Program-made: the position numbers and the translations under genes | The notes under the pieces: generated by a model | Seen by the model: the letters and a program-made list of their open reading frames with translations, nothing else | Told to the model about the DNA's origin: nothing | Database searches by the model: none | Shown here: piece by piece, positions 1 to 11,186 of the stretch | Numbering within the stretch: position 1 is the first letter of the stretch | Layout: each line of letters opens with the position of its first letter | Origin: Gyromitra esculenta | Lineage: Eukaryota; Ascomycota; Pezizomycetes; Pezizales; Discinaceae | Direction: 5' to 3' | Assembly: GCA_038503075.1 (NCBI GenBank) | Contig: JBCAML010000002.1 | Span: 496,001-560,000, forward strand | DNA length: 64,000 nucleotides

Positions 1-393
1 CCACAAGAGAAACACCCTGTGGCTGGATGTCAACAACGCCAGCCACAATATCAGCAGAGCTCGGGGGCTCGCCGTTACAGCAAGCCCAGCCAGCCCTTTT
101 GGCTTTCGTCGGGTCTCTTTTCTTATGGATTCTCGGCGGCAGGGAAGGGAGAAGGTTGGAAGTGCAAGAAGAAACCAAAAGCCACGCACACATACATACC
201 AATACATAATAGCCAGTCAGTTGGGCTAGTCCACACGACCAAATCCATCTCACACGACCAATATCCAGATTATCCCCCATTCCATAAAGTAATACGTAGA
301 CTACATCCCCCCCTTCCCCATCCTATCCCTCCCCCATCTCCATCTATTCGCTCACCCCTAGCTGTTTGCTCTATCCTTCCCTCTTGAGAGGCC
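1..393. promoter_or_regulatory. Upstream region of the TPT-family transporter gene
   Basis: No coding region is supported here. The last 110 bases before the start codon at 394 are strongly pyrimidine-rich on the + strand (C and CT runs around 305-380), as is common just upstream of start codons in filamentous ascomycetes. Small open frames across it have no recognisable content. Confidence 0.4.
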
Positions 394-2329
394 ATGGCGG
401 CCACACTACCCGCAAACCCAGTCCTACGTTCTTCCTCCTCTTCCTCCTCTTCCTCTTCCTCAGAAGCAGGTTCAGACGACGACTCACACTCTCTAAATAG
501 CCCCCCTAGTCTTCAGCCCCTCGTTCCTGGGTTAGGACCCTCCAGCAGGAAAAAAAAGAAACCAAGATCTAGTAAATTAACTCGGAAACCTAGAGCCAGG
601 GGCTCTACCGAAATCGTCGGATCCAGTTCTGGAGACAACGACGGGCAGTCACCAGCCGATGAAGCTGGCCACCCTGGATTGGAGCACGATTCCGAATCTG
701 AAGACCTCGAAATGAGTGACTATCCACATACCGGTGATGAGGGGGAAGCATGGGTTCCCACCCCCGAGAGGCGGAAAAGGGGGAAGCGTAGGAGACGTGG
801 GGGGTTGAATTTGCGGGGAGGGGAAGGGGAAGCTGGGGTAGTTGGGCTAGGCGATAGACTGGTCATGGCGGATGGGGACCGACCGGTTATGAGTGATGCG
901 GAAAAGAAGATCGCGGACGGAAAAGTATTGAGGGACATGGCTGTCAACGCGTTATTTATTGGCCTTTGGTATGTTCCACATTGTATTGGGAGATAGTTAG
1001 GAATTCTCAGTGTGTTGAGAAGTACCTAGAAATCTCAAAGAGTCTAAGTTAACACCCCACAGGTATCTCTTCTCGCTCCTGATCTCTATATACAATAAAT
1101 GGATGTTCGACCCTCATCATCTCGACTTTCACTTCCCCCTCTTCACCACATGTCTCCACATGATTGTCCAATTTGCACTCGCATCCCTTGTTCTTTTCGC
1201 CTTTCCTCATTTCCGTCCAATCGGTTTCTTTGGCAAAACCTCTATCGACCAACGTCACCGCGATGACCCCGACAATGAGTCCGGTGGTATTATGTCCATG
1301 AACTCCCGCGCAGAGGAACGTCGCAAACAGCAAGCTGGAATCATGACCAAATGGTTCTACATAACCCGTGTTGGACCTTGTGGGGCTGCTACAGGTCTTG
1401 ATATTGGCCTTGGGAATATGAGCTTAAAATTCATCTCACTAGCGTTTTATACAATGTGTAAATCATCTGTGTTAGGTTTTGTGCTTGTCTTTGCAATTAT
1501 ATTCCGGCTAGAAAAACTCACATGGAAGCTGGTTGGTATCATTGCAATTATGACGGTTGGTGTACTCATGATGGTTGCATCCGAAGCTCAATTCGTACCT
1601 ATTGGCTTTTTCCTTGTTATTCTTGCTTCCGCGCTGTCTGGTCTACGATGGTCATTGACGCAGATCCTCTTGCTGAGGAATCCTGCGACTAGTAACCCAT
1701 TTAGTAGCATTTTCTTTTTAGCACCAGTGATGTTCTTTGCAATCCTGATGATTGCGATTCCCGTGGAGGGATTTGGACCATTGTTCGACCGGGTTGGTGT
1801 GCTAGTGGAGAAAGAGGGAATTTTTGGCGCTGCAGCAATTGTGTTGTTCCCAGGTGTCATTGCATTCTTAATGGTATCGAGCGAATTTGCGTGAGCCTCC
1901 CCCCACTCCACTCGTAAAATTATCATCTCGTCATTTCCCGTGGATATCTGCTAATAAACTTGTGTAAACAGCCTTCTAAAACGCACATCTGTCGTAACAC
2001 TATCCATCTGCGGCATCTTCAAAGAAGTAATGACAATCTCCGCAGCTGCAATCGTATTCAAAGACCCACTCACACCTATCAATATATCTGGTCTATTCGT
2101 TACTATCATTGCCATCGCTGCATACAACTATATGAAAATCAAGAAGATGCGCGAAGAGGCACGCGAAAATGTTTCTAGCACAGCTACAGCCTCTGCAGGG
2201 GCCGGATACGTCCCGGTAGACCGAGCCGATGAGGACGAGGACGATGACGCCGTGAGTACAGGGATTGCAGAAGATTTGGGGGCGGCAGGACCGTCGGAGA
2301 ATAGAGGGGAGACGGATAGATTGATTTAG
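394..2329 (+). CDS. Triose-phosphate/nucleotide-sugar transporter family protein (SLC35C2/Ymd8-like)
   Basis: Three exons, 394-968, 1063-1890 and 1972-2329, join in frame to a 586-aa protein. The introns are canonical (GTATGT...CACAG and GTGAGC...ACAG). Residues 1-190 are a disordered, Ser-rich and basic N terminus. From about residue 191 come hydrophobic segments of a drug/metabolite-transporter fold, including the GAATGLDIGLGNMSLKFISL block and a late ISAAAIVFKDPLTPINISG segment, both typical of the triose-phosphate translocator (TPT) family, SLC35C2/Ymd8 branch. The C-terminal tail is acidic and cytosolic-looking. Such proteins sit in Golgi/ER membranes and are thought to exchange nucleotide sugars or related phosphorylated substrates; the substrate here cannot be read from sequence. 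The long N-terminal extension is the main oddity. Family is confident, substrate unknown. Confidence 0.9.
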
Positions 2330-5300
2330 AGGGTGATAGATTAGCTTTGGGGGTTAAGATATTTGATGGACATGGATAGCTTGTCTTGATGGATTCTGTC
2401 TGGTTGCTTATTTTATTTTATTTTGAGCATACGCCGTCACAGTACATACTTTTTTTTTCCCTTTGTGTTTTGTTAGTCTCGCTTGTTTTTAGTCTAGTGA
2501 TTGGAGTTTTAGGTCAGTCCTCTTTCCTTAATCTTTTCCGTTTCCTTTGTCTTTATTGTGACTTGTCTACTTAACTCTCTCTGTCTGTTTCATGCTGTAA
2601 GTTATGTGTGGGTTAGTTAGAGTTCTGATGGAACTGTATAGAGGCGGTGGTAGTTTTTGTACAATAGCGATACAAGAGGGCTAGGGTGTGGCGGTTTAAT
2701 GGATCTGCTTTACCTTGTGCGCTCTGTAGTTTCAGAACAGTCTCGGCAGTATAAATACTCCGTTATATGAATATGGTAGCGTGCTAAAAGGAAATTTTAT
2801 ACAGTGTATGGACATTTACCCAAAGGCTTGGTGAAGTAAATTACACAAACAAGCTAAGCCTAATTGGGGTTGGTTCGAAACAAGACATACACAGCCTTCC
2901 TCATTAAACTTAGAGATCTACTGTTGTAGCTGATACTTTAGTATTTGCCCATGCTTTATCTTGTGTGGATTATTACCTACTAGTGCATTATGTCACGAAG
3001 TATCACTCGATAGCAAGATCACATTGTTGTTGGTGCAACCCTATCTTCTACCGTACAAAAGCGGGCGACCTTGCCGATAATACCCCGAATGATAGAGAGA
3101 AAATAAAGAGGGACCCTTTCAGCATTATATACAATCTTTTAGATATATAGAGAGACTACATCCAGATAATATATAACTAGCTAGCAAAACGCGATGGCTA
3201 ATCCATTCTCCTAAACCTAACCAATGATATATCTTGAAAAACACAATGCAACAGCAAGAATGTGAACATCTAGAAGGTTATTATGGCTGTATTTATGGTG
3301 GTTGTGTTAATAGGTGGTGTAAGTGATAATAGGTAATTCGAGTCAGAGGAAGTTTGCAACTGAACCCAACAGCGTAATTTTTATTATTTCAGCATGCCCG
3401 TGTGTTCCCCTTCATTTCATTCGGGGAGTTATCTCACGAAGTGGAATAAACACAAATGCAGCTAGGTTGGACGAGATCACAATACTTAAAAATAAAAGTC
3501 ACAACACCTATAGCTAGAGATCTAGTTTCTTGTTACATACAGTTGCTTGTTACATACAGTTGCTGGTTCAGTGAACCATCCCTAATATTTTCGAGCGGCT
3601 TGGCGATTTTTGTGTTCATTATTCCCGAGATAATACGGCAGTAGAGAACTCTGCTACGCACTAATTTCAGTTTTATAGAAATTTTCGTAAGTTTTTGTTC
3701 GTAAATTTAGTGATATCACTATTTTCCTATGCGACATGGCCCGTGACCCTGCTCTACAAGCGATGTTCCTATAGCTATAGAGCGATTCGGCTGCATATGA
3801 AGCTGGGGAAGTTTCTAGCATGTTTAGCTGTGTTATCAGGCGTGATTTTATATATAGCTGGTGGGTCTCGAGATTAATCACTACTATGAAGAAACAAGTG
3901 TTCGAGGAGCCTCTTAACCGACGAACACCTGTATCTGGTGGGCTTATAAAACAGCTGTGGTTCCTGCAGCTACTTATATGCGGAACAGCCTACCTATGCA
4001 ACCAAAACTCGTTTCGATTCTACGCACAAGCACCAGGTGCTTCGCACATGCTATCCGCAGATTAAAATCATGCTTTAACCAAGCTCGCCATCAGCTACCT
4101 TAAATTACGGCAGCGCAGAATGTGGTTCCACGAAACGTTGCGATCGACTGGTTTCTGTAGCACTGTGAAAAACATGTCTATCAGCCGCGCAGCGCTGACG
4201 GGGCTGATTAAGGTTTTCATTGGTGGGGGTTACCATCGTTGGAAAATCTCACCAAGGCCTGTGCTTGTATAGAAACTGGTTACCCTACCGACCCTAAAAG
4301 GATCTCTTCCACTAGTACTACCGGGGTCGGGAAAAGTCTGATGACAGGTGGTGGTGCAAGTAAGAACTGCTGGTCTTTCTTCCCACTCCACAACTCTCTG
4401 AGAGGCCTAGTAAAAATTGTAAGAGGTAGTAAACTCTATGTATTAAACATTAGGAAAAGTTAGTTAGTAGAGCTATGAAATTCAAGCGAGTTTGAACTCC
4501 CCGGAAAAAGAGCTACACCGCCACCTATCATCAGACTTTCCCTGACCCCCGTAGTACTTGTGCTCCAGTCGATGGCTAGCGCTAGCCGTTGGTCAATCAA
4601 GGGTGCATGTAGTATTGGTTACACTCTAGATCTGTCATAGGATGCATGATGGCGCCTTGTTTTGGGTATCAGCTAAAGTACATGGATCGTCACAGGATCT
4701 TCCTCGTGCAACAATGGAAATAAAGACTCAGTTCCCCGCACGAGCTTCTCGTAAAGTTGGCTCTGCTGCTGTCGATACGGGTCCGGATGAACGTCATTAA
4801 TAAATATGATTAAGAGATATATACAAGGCCTGGAACGGTGATATAACTAGATGCGGTGTTAGGCTGTGAAGAATGGAGGTGAAATATAGCGAACTACATG
4901 TATAGGTGCCTAACATTATAAAGAGCTTCTAGACCTTCGCAGTGACCAATTTTCTATTTAATCGTAGCAAAGTTAGGCTGCCTGCGCCTATGTCATATCG
5001 ACGTTTATGGGAGTGTTAGGCACGAGGAGAGACAAGAGTACTGGATTGCTTTTTGAGAACCGACTTTGCTCCGCATCTATATCACAGCCTCGTGCTTCGT
5101 ACACCCTGAGGTTCGCCAAGTCCTTGTCTGAATCCTGCCCAAGCCCTATCTTAGAACCTCGATGTAGTGGTTAATCATGTGACAACCACAAAACCTCACT
5201 AAAAAACCTCACTAGCAAACCATCACACAACTCAACTATTCATGCCGATAGGACTAATCGATCGAAAAAAAAAAGAACTATAGGCTAAAATGAGGATGCT

Positions 5301-5805
5301 TGTTTATTTGTTCCCTTTTGGTAGTGATTGTAATATGTACTTGCGGTTGTGGAGTTCATTAGTGTGGTCTCACCTACAATGTACTCACATTGTACTCTGG
5401 GATAAGACTTTTTTTTTTATAGCAAGTGCTTGTGCACGAGAGCGATACGATACAGTGCCATTCAACAATTCGAATTCCGATCACAAAAACGGCCTAAAAT
5501 AGCTGATACTCTCTTTCATGCGTAAATATACGCGTATACATGTAGTTCTCAAAACCATATACGCATCCCAAAACAGTACAGAAACACGTGCACCTCCCAG
5601 ATCCCCATTATTATTGTTTCCTCCTCTCAATCTCCTTTAGAAACCGTAGATTGTATATAACTCGGCTTATCGTGCTACTTCTCAAAGCTCGTTTGGGTGT
5701 GCCTGTTGATACCTCTGCTGCTCCTGGTCGCGTTGCTGCTGCCGAGCAACTTGGTTTATGTATTACTGCTGCATCCGATTATTTAGCTCAAGAACCACCT
5801 AAAGT
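2330..5805. other. Gene-poor, AT-rich intergenic stretch
   Basis: About 3.5 kb with only short open frames of no recognisable content. It holds a 17-bp tandem duplication (3529-3562), a perfect 14-bp palindrome (4574-4587) and TACATGTA octamers at 4895 and 5537. At about 5690-5790 the minus strand shows a glutamine-rich frame interrupted by a TAA, just beyond the KIX gene's stop, which may be a decayed extension of that gene. Confidence 0.6.
3529..3562. repeat. 17-bp direct tandem duplication
   Basis: Two exact adjacent copies of CTTGTTACATACAGTTG lie at 3529-3545 and 3546-3562. No gene is near. It looks like a replication-slippage duplication. Confidence 0.9.
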
Positions 5806-6764
5806 CTAGTTTCTATCCGTTTGACATACATAATGAGTCTGTTGCAGATTGCATTGCTGCTGCCGAGTGCATTGTTGCTGCGCTAGGCTCTGCTGGTTGT
5901 GGAAATTGGATGACTGCTATTGGAGTAAATGTTTAGTTAGAAGAAATACTGTACTAAAATCCATAGCTGAGAAAAAAGATATTACCAATTGTGAAGGCCT
6001 CTCGAGGCCAATACCTTTCATTTGGTTTTCCAAGTTCGTCATCTCTCTACGTTTTATCGAGTCTTGAATCTGCTGAAGCTTTTTTTGAAGTATTTGCTGG
6101 TATTCTTGCTTGCCATTTGCTCTGCTAAGTGTGTTGCGTTCAAAGGTTGTGGCGATTGCAGCTGCAGTACTTTGGTGTATATTTGGTTGAACTGAAATTA
6201 CCGCAGAAATTATCAGAGAGATGAAACTGTTTCGTTCCATATGAGTCACATCTTTCCTCCATCCCACCAGCTGGATTGGGCCGAGAGCGTTCTCCCTACT
6301 CTTCGATTCCGCTGCTGTTTGGCGAGCTGCGGCAGCTTCGATCTGTTGGTATCTATCTTGGAACGATTTCTGGTATTCTTCCTTATTCTTTGATCTTCCA
6401 AAGTTATAGTTTTCAAGTGCGGTGGCGATTTGTGTGGCGACACTTTCCTGAACGTCCGGACGTGCTAGCCGTATCCCGGAACCTATGGTAGAAATATAAA
6501 GCTGTCGCTCGGCTTGCGATACCTCCAGTCTCCATTCTTGTGCTCTGAAGTCAAGTAAAATATCGTATGAGGGTAGTTGGGTTTGACCAATATCCCAGGC
6601 ATGGCCACAACCCTCCATTCTCTGTCCACTCGAAGCATTCATCGTCTGTATGAGGATTGTGATATTTGATTAGTACTAGAGAATAAAGAAAGTCGAGAAG
6701 ACAATTGACAGAAACTTACGGAGAAGAAATATTCGAGGGACTCACAGGCTCGCCGCTGCGTCAT
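5806..6764 (-). CDS. Small tandem-KIX protein resembling the Med15/Gal11 N terminus
   Basis: A three-exon model on the minus strand: 6764-6720, 6645-5986 and 5916-5806, giving 271 aa. Intron 1 is near ideal (GTAAGT, a TACTAAT branch site, ACAG). Intron 2 has GTAATA, CTAAC and ATAG, and removes the in-frame stop at 5917. Two related blocks of about 67 residues start at Trp53 and Trp144. Each reads W-R-x2-V-x3-E-R, then a hydrophobic helix, an A/V-A-x-x-I-A-T-x-(L/F)-E motif, and a helix with K-x-E-Y. This pattern fits the KIX_2 domain of Mediator subunit 15 (fungal and plant). The final exon is Gln-rich, as Med15 is after its KIX. Med15 is normally several hundred to over 1000 residues with one KIX, so this is either a truncated paralogue or a stand-alone activator-binding protein. 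Function is inferred from domain resemblance only. Confidence 0.6.
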
Positions 6765-8077
6765 TTATACTTGTTCAGATATTAGTTCCTTCGTAGTTCT
6801 AAACCCTAATGACACACACGCGTAGGGTTTGTCCTGATTGGCGTGCACCAGTGAGCAAGGCAACAAATACGTTTAGGTAGGCAAATATATCCGCGTTGTG
6901 CGCAACTGACCATGATCAACAAGCACCTGCTTGCGTTTAGTATAACATCACCATGCATGGGGAAAGGTTAGACGGCGATAATTTCGTTGGTTAGCTTTTT
7001 TATCAAGGTTGTGGTACACTGCTTGCTTTAAGATTTAGATAATCAGCGCCTAAAGGGCGAATTCCTACTATTTTTCAACCCTAAGTTTAGATTTATTACT
7101 GAGCGATATTGCAGTGCTATCACCATACCTTCAAGCCCTGATGCTGAGATAATGGAATATAAGATGACTCGCCCTTGATATCTCGGCTTTTCAATATCTA
7201 ATAAAAGTTGGGTCGGTACCAATATCAGAAGAGCCGCAATCTATGTAGGCGGATTTGGTGGTTCTTACTGGGCACCCGTGTCCGCCTTGCACAACCCTGC
7301 GAGCTACCGATAGACATGTTGTACTAATCCTGGTCCTAAACAACAACTATCCCACATACAAAATCTATTGGTCATTAAGATTAACAAACGGGTTGCTTCG
7401 AGGATCTTGAAACCTGCAAGGAAACCTAGGACGCTGACTATTCTGAGCGAGACGAGGTATCCCGAAACCCCGAGCGGCCTCTTAAAGGAGAGTCAATCGA
7501 TGGGCTTCAAATGTGCATCAAGTAAGTTTAAGGCCCCAGTACTAGATACAAATTCAAGTGGGGATTAATTTTTTTCCGACATTTATCGGTTACGCGCCAG
7601 GGGATAATACTGCTTTATCCGCTATTCCTTTGTTCCGTTCTCTTCCGCTACATCACCATCTAAGGCTGAAAGCGCACCGAGACACTGGAATATAGTATGA
7701 TCGAGAGAATAGTGGAGCTAATACTCTGGCTCTTGCTAGAAGCTCCGTTGTCTAGCAGTGCGAACAACCTCTAGAAAAAAGGCTGGCGACGAAGTTAGCC
7801 TTCTACAGACCAGTTCTAGTGGATTAACAGATCTGGTTAGGTGAAATGTAAGAACCGGGTTTATCCCACAAGGACGAGAATCCTTTCCATTCCTAGCCAT
7901 AGTTCCGTAAGTGGAGATCAACTTCTATCCTTTCTGCGATGTCCTCCAATCCCATGGACATGAGAGACCGATGGGCAGACTATACACATAAATCCCTGAA
8001 ATGAACAGCAGCTAGACCTTACAAACAACGAGATCTGAACTTCCTAGCGAAAAAATTTCACCAGGATCTCCACGGCT
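6765..8077. other. Intergenic region between the divergent KIX and SET genes
   Basis: No supported gene. This 1.3 kb must carry the promoters of the KIX-like gene (minus) and the SET gene (plus). No clear TATA box or element was identified, and short frames in it look random. Confidence 0.5.
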
Positions 8078-8662
8078 ATGGTATCTCCCAATGAGCCCCT
8101 CCACATCATCCGCCCCACAAACAGAATCCAAGGCGTATTCGCCACCTCAGATATCACCCATGACACTACCGTCATGTCAGAATCACCTCTCCTTCAATCA
8201 TCCGATTGTGACTTCTTCGAGAAGTACAAAGCCCTCGACACCAGCAGCCGGGCCAAATTTCATAAACTCTATGACTCCATCTCGAGAGAAAGTAGCAATT
8301 TTTCTGACACCACTGCAGAAACAGCTCAAGAAATCTGGGAAACCAATAAGTTTGCGATCACCGCAGACGAAGATGCCGTTTTTGTCGAAGCGTCTAGACT
8401 CAACCATAGCTGTAACCCGAACGCGAAGTGGGTGTGGAATAGAGATACAGGGGAAATAGATATTGTGGCTTTGGTGGATATAGAACGTGGGCAGGAGATA
8501 TTGATTTCCTATCTTCAGTTCAACAAACAACAAACGGTGATTGATAGAAGGATGCAGTTGTTAGAGTGGAGATTTTTCTGTCGGTGTCAGAGGTGTATGG
8601 CAGAATCTGGTGAAGCGAGTTTAGAGGTCGTTACCAACTTGATGGAATTGAACGATATCTGA
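8078..8662 (+). CDS. SET-domain protein (SMYD-like protein lysine methyltransferase)
   Basis: A single uninterrupted 194-aa frame. The N-terminal stretch GVFATSDITHDTTVMSE matches the start of a SET domain (G-x-F-A-T-x-x-I at about residues 19-26). The hallmark LNHSCNPNAKW lies near residues 108-118 and forms part of the S-adenosylmethionine pocket. The ISYLQ motif near residue 143 supplies the catalytic-site Tyr, and a post-SET CRCQRC cluster sits near residue 168. Proteins of this compact type in filamentous ascomycetes are annotated as SET-domain or SMYD-like lysine methyltransferases; substrates are unknown. There is no MYND finger and the inter-motif insert is short (about 80 residues), so this is a minimal form. 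The start was chosen as the first Met of the frame, about 20 residues before the first SET motif. Confidence 0.85.
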   Translation: MVSPNEPLHIIRPTNRIQGVFATSDITHDTTVMSESPLLQSSDCDFFEKYKALDTSSRAKFHKLYDSISRESSNFSDTTAETAQEIWETNKFAITADEDAVFVEASRLNHSCNPNAKWVWNRDTGEIDIVALVDIERGQEILISYLQFNKQQTVIDRRMQLLEWRFFCRCQRCMAESGEASLEVVTNLMELNDI

Positions 8663-10237
8663 TGTTTTTACATTTGAGTGAAACGGTTTAGACGCAAAAT
8701 GCAGCTGAAGGGACTAATATATAACTACATGTATCTATTGCCTATAATAGAGACCTTGCGCAAATATATCTAGTCCCTATTTATAGCAGTTTGATTGATG
8801 CAGATCAGCTTTCGATTGGTCAAAAACCAGAGCTTACTCAAAAGCGCAAAGTCTCTAATTTCTCATAGATCAGGGTGTTGTATTTGAGCATAGCAATGTA
8901 CTAGGGTATTTGCTCACTTAGGAAATATAAGTGATCCGACGGCAGCTAGATCAAAAAAAGACAAGAAGCAACGACTTAGTGAGCAATCGAGCCCCAATCT
9001 CTTATCTCCTTAGTTATTTCGCTGTAATACACAGAAGAAAGAATCTTACCATTAGATTACAAAACTATTGATGGAATTCTACAAGCCTCTATGAAACAGG
9101 TACTCATGGCTAGTAGTAGGACCTTTCTAACTAATACAATACCATGCATACTTTAAGATGCATAGCTACATGTACTTTTCTCTCCCCTTGGCAAGGGTTT
9201 GCGTTTGCGTGGTTTTCTGGAGGAAGGGAAATAACGGGATAGTTAAGGCGGGTTTAGAAGGCTCCTTTGGAATAAGGTGAGAGTGGGGTCGAGTGCGAGC
9301 CCTAGTAAAGGTTAGACAACAGTAGTCAATGATTGAAGGAATGGAGGAATGGGGTGGTTTACCTTCGCGGGGTAGCAACGCTTTTCCTCGAACTATAACC
9401 GGGCAGGTACATGTAGCTGTGGTTCTAGAACTTCTGAATAATTATCAGGATGGGTTGGGTGTCAACTATAAAACCATCTATCGAGCTACACTCAGCTTTG
9501 GCTATAACAATATTTAAGCTCCCGAAACGGATGAGTTCCCTATATGTATTAGACATGCAGATCCTGCCTCATTTGTTTCTCGGTTACAATCAGGAATAGA
9601 TTCTAATGTGCATTAGATTTCTTTGGATTTATTGGAAAAGGTATATGTTATATCAAAGGGTTTTTTATATCTATAGGGTTGGTTGACAGAGCCCGGTCGG
9701 TCGGTAATACCCCATCATCTCGAAACTCGGCTGTCTTTGAGTTCAGATTGTAACGATGCCAAACAACGCGGATGAAGATATCAAGTATGAAGTGTGGGGA
9801 GAGCATAACGAGCAAATCGCAAGCAAGTCTCTAAGCGAGCATACAAGCGAGTCTTGCAGAGGGTGGATAATCAGTGCCAAGCCTCGTAAGTGATGTTTAT
9901 TGCTGCATGGAAGTGCCTTATCCTGCAAGATGTTCGACAGCTAACTGCATATAAAAAAAGCGTACCAAGGAAGGTGAGCGATGGGCGAATGACAGTTCCA
10001 GACTCTGAAAAGCCTATAACACTTTATGGTTACTGGTGATGATTGAGTGAGAGGATATGATGTGCGCTCATTATTGCCAGGGTTAGGGCATTTTAGGCCC
10101 AATATCTTGTCTCGGTAACTATCAGGACATATCCGAAAGTCCTAGGGCATATTTTCGCCGCTATAACTACAAGTCTAGGTGTATTACCTGCCAACCATTC
10201 CTAAGTATACTTGTAATCCACTATCTTTAGTGGGATC
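8663..10237. other. Intergenic region with a dispersed repeat copy and two TACATGTA octamers
   Basis: About 1.6 kb without a convincing gene. It includes repeat copy 1 at 8985-9038, and TACATGTA at 8726, 9167 and 9408. A 46-codon frame starting at 9756 ends in a GTAAGT-like sequence and could be a tiny spliced gene, but nothing supports it further. Confidence 0.5.
8985..9038 (-). repeat. Dispersed repeat, copy 1 (tRNA-like, SINE-type candidate)
   Basis: A 54-bp core matches 25477-25530 at 45 of 54 positions, and all nine differences are transitions. Weaker similarity continues for tens of bases on the 9039 side. Read on the minus strand the core ends in a B-box-like segment (here GGGCTCGATT), less intact than in copy 2. 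Confidence 0.65.
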
Positions 10238-10794
10238 TTATTCCGCGTTAGCATGTTCTTCGAGAACTGCTTGTCCATCTTTGAGTGCTTTTGCGGCTTT
10301 ATCCTTTGCTTCGACGCCCTCAGTTTCTGAAGAACCCTCCTATTTAATAATTCTCTTCAGCATTAATTCTATTTCGCTAAATATCGGAAATTGGTATTAT
10401 TTTACCAGGGCGAGTTCGAGTTGTTCAAGGGCCGCTGCCAGTCGTTTTCTGACGGCTGGAGCCATTACGACAGTCTCTTGAAGGACCTTTCTCTGGAGAA
10501 AAAAAAGTCAGCATCTCTCATGGCTAGATATCTCGATATCCAGACAACTCGGAGGTTGCTGAGAATTTTGGTTACGAAAGCAGGGACACTCAACGCCCTC
10601 AAAATAGCGGGGAAACGATCAAACAACGGAGATGAACGAACTTGCTGTCTTATCTCATACTCATCACCGCCTTCCTTTTCTAATTTTTCGATAACCTTTT
10701 CTTGGGCAACGGCTTCCTTATGGTAGGATGCCTCCTCTTTGATGAGACGAATGACCGAGGATGTCTTGATGGAGAGGGCAGATGGAGGAGGCAT
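10238..10794 (-). CDS. RBL2: Tubulin-folding cofactor A (TBCA/Rbl2/Alp31)
   Basis: Three exons on the minus strand, 10794-10642, 10492-10406 and 10339-10238, encode 113 aa, close to the usual TBCA length of about 106-115. The protein starts MPPPSALSIKTSSVIRLIKE and continues as a helical coiled coil with the conserved K-E-E-x-x-Y, D-E-Y-x-I-R-Q-Q and R-K-V-L-Q-E-T segments, ending GQAVLEEHA. TBCA binds free beta-tubulin and passes it along the tubulin-folding pathway in the cytosol. The upstream frame stays open to 10962, but family alignment favours the Met at 10794. Intron 1 uses a less common GTTCGT donor. The third exon is needed to complete the C-terminal helix; without it the reading ends at a TAA inside intron 2. 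Confidence 0.92.
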
Positions 10795-11186
10795 AATTGC
10801 AGTTTTTTTTTTTGAACAAGTTGAGGATTCAGAATCTGAGGTGAAAAGGGAATGGATCTGGTTGAGTATGCCAGTCTCAGGGAAGGTTGAAGGCAGGGTA
10901 ACCAGAGGGGTGGGAGTGTTGTTGTTTTCCCATGACAGGGTTGATGAAAACTTGGAATCCAACTGTCACCTTGAGCTTTCTGCCCCCCACTTCTCTGCCT
11001 GCACAAAGGGGTGTTTAAATATATTTTGGCCTCTTGCTAGGATCTTCTAGATCTACAATTGACCCCCACTCAGATCTCATTAATATGACTAATTTGTTGT
11101 TTTAACTGCAAAAATATATTGGGTCCCCCTTTCAAGAGTGGTGTCTTCATTTCTTGCTCTGTCCACCCTATCAACCCACATAACCC
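10795..11186. promoter_or_regulatory. Shared divergent promoter region of TBCA and the 808-aa nuclear-type protein
   Basis: The start codons of the two divergent genes are 392 bp apart, so this interval presumably drives both. A run of T/A bases (10802-10811) precedes the TBCA start. No specific factor site was recognised. Confidence 0.45.

Noticed and set aside
9756..9893. 46-codon plus-strand frame with a GTAAGT near its end, a possible tiny spliced gene
   Set aside because: No convincing second exon or homology; the evidence is only a start codon and a donor-like site.
10795..10962. N-terminal extension of tubulin cofactor A starting at 10962
   Set aside because: The frame is open, but the extension is low-complexity and the family starts at the MPPPS methionine at 10794.
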